A stretch of DNA of 13,876 bases from CAYONZ01 sp964405465 (lineage in GTDB: Bacteria; Bdellovibrionota; Bdellovibrionia; Bdellovibrionales; JAMPXM01), in contig CAYONZ010000072.1 in NCBI GenBank assembly GCA_964405465.1, positions 1 to 13,876 on the forward strand, in the 5' to 3' direction. The translations under genes were made by a program, and so were the position numbers. This document shows, in pieces, positions 11,530 through 13,876 of this stretch (its first letter is position 1; each line of letters opens with the position of its first letter). The notes beneath the pieces are model-generated. The model had not been told where the DNA came from, made no database searches, and saw nothing but the letters and a program-made list of their open reading frames with translations.

Positions 11530-13876
11530 ATGAACCTTCAATTCAATACAACCTGGCAGGAAATTATGAAATCGACCCGTAGGCTCATAAAATCACATCT
11601 AAACAAAACAACTTCATTTGTTGTATTTTGTGTATTTACATTTGTTGTCCTTTTAGGTTTTCAAAATTGCTCAAATGGTCATAACATTTCCTTTCAATCG
11701 CTGCAGACTCTCGGCCTCTCCTCGCAAGCCACCAGTACAGAATCGGGAGGAGTCTCAGGCAATGGTTCGGGGTATGAAGGAAAACCTGAGGGTATTTTTG
11801 TTCGCAACCTTCCAGGCACAGTTTGTGAAAAGTCTTTTGAAGTCTTAGAGATTTCAAAATCCAAACAAACCGTCGCGACGACATCACAAACCACTTGTGA
11901 AACCACAACCCGAACGATTGACGATTCACTCCTCGAATATTCCACCTCACAAAAGCAGGTCGTGGCTGTAGGAGACGGGCTCTTTATCAACACTGAAACA
12001 TTGAATGATGGGGCATTGAAAACCGAGACAATGAACAAAAAAGACAATGCCGACGAAACTGTCTCACAAAGTGCCAGCGGGAAACAACTCGCCACCCAAG
12101 CCTGGTGTCAGGCCGAAGTTAAAAATCAAATGCGTTTTGATATTTTGGTCTTTGAAAGTTTTAAAACCAGTCAACTCAAGGCACGAATCTTTCAAAAAGA
12201 TCTCACAACAGCAAACGGCTCTGTTGCAGCGGTACCTGATTTCGCCGTAACATCAATAAAACTGCAACGTGAGCTTCAGCTGACAGCACCGTCATTTGCC
12301 TTAAAAATCGACCTCACCAATTTGCCGAAAGTGAGCAACGGAAAATTCAACGCTGCACTGGATATGAACCTCAATCAAAAACAAATCAATTTCGCAAATA
12401 TTGAATGTCGTGCCGGAGGTTCATTTGACGGAGCCATTTGGCCATCACGGATTTTTGCTCCTGCGATCACCCACAAACTCACGCAGTTCATTGGTTTCAG
12501 CAAACTCACCAATAGCGCCATTTTGACATTTGATCCTGTGGGACAAGCACGAGATTTCTTTTCGCTCTCCTTGAGTGAAAACTCACCAAAACAAGATTCG
12601 GGAAGTTCAAGTTTCGACCGTCTCGATTTTAACTTGAACCAAGACGAGTTCGTTAATGTCAGCTTTCCAAATGACACGATTATCAATGGTTCGAATCTAT
12701 TAATCAGAACCTATAGCAATACTCTCCCGAATCGCAATCGAGTTTTTGACTTGGAGAACAAGAAAAACCTCTTCACGACAGATGCATCGTCGCAATCGCT
12801 TGACATTGGCTCCTCAGAATCCGTCTCATGGTCGATTTCGAAGTCTATCATGAGCTATAGATCTAATGGCGAGATGAATCTGACGGGACCTGAGCGCATC
12901 ACCTACTTTCCGAACGGTTCTGCGCAGAGCAATTCACTTTCACAAAAGCTTGTCGATTTTGAACCATTACTCCCAGAACGCGACAGGTTCATAAAGTTTA
13001 TTTATCTGGATGCAAATCCAAAGAAAGATCTTGTACTGTTTTCGGTGACATTTGGTGAGTCGGTCGAGGTTCGCCCCGACGGCAGCCTCGGGCGAAATTC
13101 AAAATCATATTTGAGTGACCTGGCGGTTTTAAACACAAAAACCGGCCAACTGAATTTTCTCAAGATGTGGTCGCTGGGAAAAGACTTCCACTTACCTTAC
13201 GCCTCGGATCACGAGATTTCAGCTGGATTATTCCCTAACTTTTTTGATTCTTCGGGAGAGAACTTAATCACCGTTGTGCACGACAATTATTTTGTACGCT
13301 TAATTCGCTTTAATTTCATCACCCGAAAAACAGTGGAGCTCGTCAAATTTTCGAAGTCGAATGCGTCGATGGAAGTACAGAGTCGTTGCGGTGGTTTCTG
13401 GTCCAATTGCTTTTCTCGATTTAGAAACAAAATTCTCTGGCTCGACGAACAGCAAGTTTACCAGGTTCTCGATGCCGAATCAGGGGTGAGGACTGCACTT
13501 GGCCCCTCTATACGTTCAGTAAGTCCAGTATTTTTACCCGAAGCAAACCAGATATTGTATTATCGTGTGCTTTCAGAAGAAACGATAGTCGAAGAGTCAA
13601 GAAATACCTCTGGGTTCATTCGCACAAGATTGGTGCCGCTCACACTTGGAATTTCTGAGTCTGCTGTGCACAACTATCCAGACACCATGGCCATTGAATT
13701 CAAGGCACCACCTTTTGTATCGAGTATCACACTCAGTGCTGCCAACGCCAAAGACCCCATGCAAGTATTTGTACAAAAATTTGACTCCAGAACTCGATTT
13801 GCCAAGCAGCTCATTTTTTCAGAGACATTGTATTTTATGGCGGATCGTGATCTTGACGGTCAGTTTGAATTGTATA
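11530..13876 (+). CDS. Large lipoprotein, possible beta-propeller, C-terminus beyond the window
   Basis: An uninterrupted frame runs from ATG 11530 to the right edge, 782 complete codons with no stop. GGAG at 11518-11521 lies eight bases upstream. A second ATG at 11566, with AGGA just before it, would give a more typical 35-residue signal. The signal segment has basic residues, a Val/Phe-rich core at about 29-43, and GFQNC with Cys47 as the likely lipidation site. Asn at the -1 position is unusual generally; I recall FQNC from Bdellovibrio-type lipoproteins. A Ser/Gly/Thr-rich linker follows, then beta-rich sequence. From about residue 480 repeated strands such as LAVLNTKTGQL, RFNFITRKTVEL and YQVLDAESGVRTAL look like propeller blades. 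DRDLDG at 772-777 is a calcium-binding-type loop. An outer-membrane or surface role is inferred; no family is recognised. Confidence 0.8.
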   Translation, partial: MNLQFNTTWQEIMKSTRRLIKSHLNKTTSFVVFCVFTFVVLLGFQNCSNGHNISFQSLQTLGLSSQATSTESGGVSGNGSGYEGKPEGIFVRNLPGTVCEKSFEVLEISKSKQTVATTSQTTCETTTRTIDDSLLEYSTSQKQVVAVGDGLFINTETLNDGALKTETMNKKDNADETVSQSASGKQLATQAWCQAEVKNQMRFDILVFESFKTSQLKARIFQKDLTTANGSVAAVPDFAVTSIKLQRELQLTAPSFALKIDLTNLPKVSNGKFNAALDMNLNQKQINFANIECRAGGSFDGAIWPSRIFAPAITHKLTQFIGFSKLTNSAILTFDPVGQARDFFSLSLSENSPKQDSGSSSFDRLDFNLNQDEFVNVSFPNDTIINGSNLLIRTYSNTLPNRNRVFDLENKKNLFTTDASSQSLDIGSSESVSWSISKSIMSYRSNGEMNLTGPERITYFPNGSAQSNSLSQKLVDFEPLLPERDRFIKFIYLDANPKKDLVLFSVTFGESVEVRPDGSLGRNSKSYLSDLAVLNTKTGQLNFLKMWSLGKDFHLPYASDHEISAGLFPNFFDSSGENLITVVHDNYFVRLIRFNFITRKTVELVKFSKSNASMEVQSRCGGFWSNCFSRFRNKILWLDEQQVYQVLDAESGVRTALGPSIRSVSPVFLPEANQILYYRVLSEETIVEESRNTSGFIRTRLVPLTLGISESAVHNYPDTMAIEFKAPPFVSSITLSAANAKDPMQVFVQKFDSRTRFAKQLIFSETLYFMADRDLDGQFELY

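Noticed and set aside
1..13876. CRISPR arrays, insertion sequences, riboswitches
   Set aside because: No regularly spaced long repeats, transposase motifs or recognisable riboswitch cores were seen on either strand.

Overview
The window looks like chromosomal DNA from a Gram-negative bacterium, probably a Bdellovibrio-like member of the Bdellovibrionota. This is inferred from the dense set of Sec-exported and lipoprotein genes of unknown function, the FQNC-type lipobox, a VWA lipoprotein, and moderate, slightly AT-leaning base composition. No 16S or other phylogenetic marker is present, so the assignment is tentative. There is no transposase, integrase, phage gene or CRISPR array.

Layout. 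1-601 (-) is the N-terminal part of an exported cysteine-containing protein that runs off the left edge. 950-1339 (+) is a YycE-like VOC/glyoxalase-fold protein. 4235-1378 (-) is a translationally coupled pair of exported proteins (147 and 805 aa) that I cannot assign. 5348-4485 (-) is a LysR-type regulator, divergent from a 57-aa exported cysteine-rich peptide at 5445-5618 (+). tRNA-Ala(GGC) follows at 5715-5640 (-). 5968-6522 (+) is a small outer-membrane beta-barrel-like protein. 7816-6728 (-) is a VWA-domain lipoprotein.

The right half is on the plus strand. 8214-9503 is a FadI-like thiolase and 9703-11256 is a GMC-family FAD oxidoreductase with a cysteine cluster. 11530 to the right edge is a large lipoprotein with no stop codon in the window. 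Thiolase and oxidoreductase suggest lipid or alcohol/sterol oxidation feeding acyl-CoA shortening, but the 199-bp gap with a strong hairpin between them means a shared transcript is not certain.

The least ordinary stretches are: the thiolase leader, with a 16-bp operator-like palindrome, 13-bp-period repeats and what may be a decayed MarR-like regulator on the opposite strand; the small cysteine-rich peptide next to the LysR gene; the coupled exported pair of unknown role; and the 10-bp-stem hairpin ahead of the oxidoreductase gene. No complete new multi-gene system is evident.
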